A DNA stretch of 56,500 nt from an uncultured Pseudomonadales bacterium. Lineage in GTDB: Bacteria > Pseudomonadota > Gammaproteobacteria > Pseudomonadales > Pseudohongiellaceae. Below the pieces are notes generated by a model, which did no database searches, was not told the DNA's origin, and was given only the letters and a program-made list of their open reading frames with translations. Below are positions 54,570 through 56,500 of the stretch, piece by piece; the first letter of the stretch is position 1, and every line of letters starts with the position of its first letter. Location: assembly GCA_947259995.1 (NCBI GenBank), contig CAMYOK010000008.1:1-56500 (forward strand). Reading direction: 5' to 3'. The position numbers and the translations under genes are program-made.

Positions 54570-54769
54570 AAAAGCAGATCTTCCTCTCCGCTTACGATTA
54601 CTTCTTCAACCAATGCTTGCATTTTTCTCATCGTTGTTCGGTCTTTGTCATATTGATGGTCGCTTTGCAATTGGTAACAAGCACTTACCAACTCATCACT
54701 TAGTGTAGTATCCATGCCTGCCTTTACCTCAAGCAATACAGTTAGAGGATCACTCTTTGTCTTCATCAT
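54566..54769 (-). CDS. Small hypothetical protein between helicase and ATPase
   Basis: A 67-residue acidic, helical protein (MMKTKSDPLTVLLEV ... MRKMQALVEEVIVSG) with no recognised domain. Its start lies inside the end of the helicase gene and its stop overlaps the ATPase start (ATGA), so it is translated as part of the operon; this packing is the main evidence that it is real. It may be a small adaptor of the ATPase or helicase. Confidence 0.65.
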   Translation of the reverse strand: MMKTKSDPLTVLLEVKAGMDTTLSDELVSACYQLQSDHQYDKDRTTMRKMQALVEEVIVSGEEDLLL

Positions 54770-56500
54770 TATCTCCCGATTCTTCTATTCCATCAGTATC
54801 GGCTAAACCAATTACTTTAGGGTCTATCCCTAAGTCTATAGCAATATTAATTAGTCTATTGGACCCCGAGCGGTTCATCGCTGTTTCAGAGAACTGTATG
54901 CTTCGTTGTATCTCACTTGTTAATAGTGACAACTGGCCTGGCTCCTGGTCTAAACATATAGGCACAACCACTGCATCATAAATTACAGCATGGTATTTCC
55001 CTGGGCAAACACGCAAAACTCGCCCCCTTCGCTGAATAAACTGCCTAGGGTTTTGAGAGGACGCCAAAATAACTGCATGAGAAATTTTTGGAATATCCAC
55101 ACCTTGATCTAAACATCGAATCGATACCATAATGCCACCAAAACGCTTAAACCAATCTAGAGATGCTGCGGCATCCCCACTCATATTCGTATGATACTCG
55201 CAAGGTTCGTAGCCTCGAGACCTTAGAGCATCCATTACGTCTCTTAGTTGGTGTTGATCCTCACAATAAACCAACCAACTCTGCCCATCTACATAGTTTT
55301 CAACAACAGTTTTTACCGCATAGGGAACTTTAGCTGACGCTTTCTTCGCAATTCTAGAGCGCTGTATGAGCATGTTTTGTATTCTGGCACTCATGACTGG
55401 GGCCCCATTTTCATCCCGTTGCGAACGCGCGAACTCCAATGATATTTCTTTGGTAGCCACTTCCCATGATTCGGATTCTTCTGCAGTTAACCGAATAGGT
55501 GCTGGGTGATATTCATATTCCACTAAGCGACCCTGCTTTATAGCGTCTATTAGTGTGAAGGGCGGCTCAACAACAGGACCAAAATAATCAAAAATCTTAG
55601 AAGTACCGGCTGCATCTCCATATCGCCTCGGAGTCGCACTAAGACCCAATCGAGGTCCCGTTTGAATCATCATTGCTTTCGCATTCTCGGTACTGCCTAT
55701 CTCATGCACCTCATCTGCAACAATCATCAAATGGTCGCCTTGCCATATATTCTCTCGAAAGTCTATTGTTCTAGCAGTTGGCATAGTCACCAATACTACC
55801 CTCTGACCCAGGGTCTTGCCTGGTTGCGTAAAGTGCCGAAGTCGTTTATTTTTTTTCCATCGATTGTGCCCACCCCCTGCTTTCAATATTGTCGCTTCAG
55901 CATATTCGCCTTTAATTTCCTCACCCCACTGCTTGTGTAATAGGCTGTCGGGAACTAGGATCAAGACCACACCTCCCTGCTCTAGATGTTCTCTCAACGC
56001 AGTTAATGCTGTAAAAGTCTTGCCGCTGCCAGTCGCATGCTCCAATACGCCTCGACGACCCTGCGCTATCCAGCCTTCGATAGCTGCTATCTGATGCGGT
56101 AATGGCTTACGAATGCGGCTCAGTTGATGTGGGTCTGGCTTAGCATCTTTAATCTGATAAAGAGCAGCAACATCAATTGCATCAATATTCTCTTTGGCAA
56201 CTGTTTTGATTCTTTCTTTAACTACATCTGGCAAATCAACAACGTGAATAGCCTTGAGCTCTCCATTCCATAGTCGCTCAAAATACTGTTCGCTATTTTT
56301 GACTCGCAGAGTCTCTCTCACACCTTCCCATGAACAATATGTATCGAAAGATTCGTAATTGCCACGATCATGCCACCCATTCCAAGATTCGTTTACCGAC
56401 CCCTTAAAGCTAACAACATTGCCGTTATCATCCTTAAAAACGCCAATTTTTTCATGATATATACCATGACCTTCTGGTCTATAAGCAATTTTAATGTCTA
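54750..56500 (-). CDS. PLD-nuclease/SF2-helicase fusion, putative phosphorothioation-linked restriction enzyme (5' end beyond the window)
   Basis: The open frame continues to the window edge, so the protein is longer than the roughly 583 residues visible; a GTG at 56321 is not the true start. The first visible part carries a phospholipase-D-type nuclease motif, HEK ... GSVNES, just before 56321. Then follow a type II/III-restriction-like SF2 helicase: LEHATGSGKTF (motif I), VADEVHEIG (motif II), LSATPRR (III), SIRCLDQGVDIP (V) and QFIQRRGRVLR (VI). This matches the helicase-nuclease listed as a restriction enzyme of DNA phosphorothioation systems, which would cut DNA lacking the sulfur mark. 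It leads the five-gene overlapping operon ending at 49390. Confidence 0.85.
   Translation of the reverse strand, partial: DIKIAYRPEGHGIYHEKIGVFKDDNGNVVSFKGSVNESWNGWHDRGNYESFDTYCSWEGVRETLRVKNSEQYFERLWNGELKAIHVVDLPDVVKERIKTVAKENIDAIDVAALYQIKDAKPDPHQLSRIRKPLPHQIAAIEGWIAQGRRGVLEHATGSGKTFTALTALREHLEQGGVVLILVPDSLLHKQWGEEIKGEYAEATILKAGGGHNRWKKNKRLRHFTQPGKTLGQRVVLVTMPTARTIDFRENIWQGDHLMIVADEVHEIGSTENAKAMMIQTGPRLGLSATPRRYGDAAGTSKIFDYFGPVVEPPFTLIDAIKQGRLVEYEYHPAPIRLTAEESESWEVATKEISLEFARSQRDENGAPVMSARIQNMLIQRSRIAKKASAKVPYAVKTVVENYVDGQSWLVYCEDQHQLRDVMDALRSRGYEPCEYHTNMSGDAAASLDWFKRFGGIMVSIRCLDQGVDIPKISHAVILASSQNPRQFIQRRGRVLRVCPGKYHAVIYDAVVVPICLDQEPGQLSLLTSEIQRSIQFSETAMNRSGSNRLINIAIDLGIDPKVIGLADTDGIEESGDNDEDKE

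Noticed and set aside
47107..56500. The standard DndFGH restriction module
   Set aside because: No protein here has the layout of DndF, DndG or DndH; the only helicase is a PLD-nuclease fusion. The genes could still lie outside the window.
1..56500. CRISPR arrays, tRNA or rRNA genes, insertion sequences
   Set aside because: Looked for at the island edge and in all gaps; no regularly spaced repeats, cloverleaf-like sequence or transposase-like frame was found.

Overview
The window looks like chromosomal DNA of a marine-type gammaproteobacterium. This rests on the TonB-dependent receptor style, the HupE and CDGSH proteins, the multi-PAS hybrid kinases and mid-range GC; I cannot place it below class. 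An AT-richer horizontally acquired island fills the right third. No rRNA, tRNA or CRISPR array is visible.

Region 1 (1-2600): a bidirectional terminator, a row of tandem hairpins, an exported alpha/beta hydrolase and a tandem CDGSH iron-sulfur protein. Region 2 (2601-12437): a complete guanidine-degradation operon. A guanidine-I (ykkC) riboswitch leads into a nitrate/taurine-type ABC importer (binding protein, permease, ATPase), the two DUF1989 proteins that form carboxyguanidine deiminase, a biotin-dependent carboxylase of the urea-carboxylase family, and allophanate hydrolase. The riboswitch argues that the substrate is guanidine, not urea: guanidine -> carboxyguanidine -> allophanate -> NH3 + CO2.

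Region 3 (12460-23421): exported proteins, several of them paralogues. There are three metallo-beta-lactamase-fold proteins, one of which has lost its metal ligands, a HupE-like membrane protein, and a lipoprotein joining an unnamed secreted domain to a GNAT-like domain. A second secreted copy of that domain is also present. Three short relics show that a metallo-beta-lactamase/lipoprotein gene pair was duplicated and partly erased. A NirB-like FAD/[2Fe-2S] reductase without its siroheme half, a membrane di-iron hydroxylase, a membrane protein with a pilin-like tail and an orphan type IV pilin-like protein lie among them.

Region 4 (23721-38642): a large TonB-dependent receptor, then a signalling block on the minus strand: a GAF/PAS HisKA_3 kinase with its LuxR-type regulator, then a degenerate receiver, a REC-EAL phosphodiesterase and a 1,898-residue MASE1-CHASE-PAS hybrid kinase. 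The 3' end of a second, nearly identical receptor gene lies at 38080-38642, so the block sits between direct repeats.

Region 5 (about 37.8 kb to the window end): a DNA phosphorothioation (Dnd) island. It carries a Dnd-associated methyltransferase, dndA, and dndBCDE in an overlapping operon behind a 98-base divergent control region. Facing it is a minus-strand set that is not the usual DndFGH restriction module: a PLD-nuclease/helicase fusion (running off the window), a 67-residue protein, a DndD-like ATPase with a CxxC hook, a small protein possibly of DndE type, a 934-residue protein combining HARE-HTH, RNA-polymerase-alpha-CTD and sigma-region-4-like segments, a ParB-like protein and a two-TM potassium-channel-like protein. 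This set is the best candidate for an undescribed system: a phosphorothioation-linked restriction module with its own DndD/DndE-like pair and a possible membrane effector.
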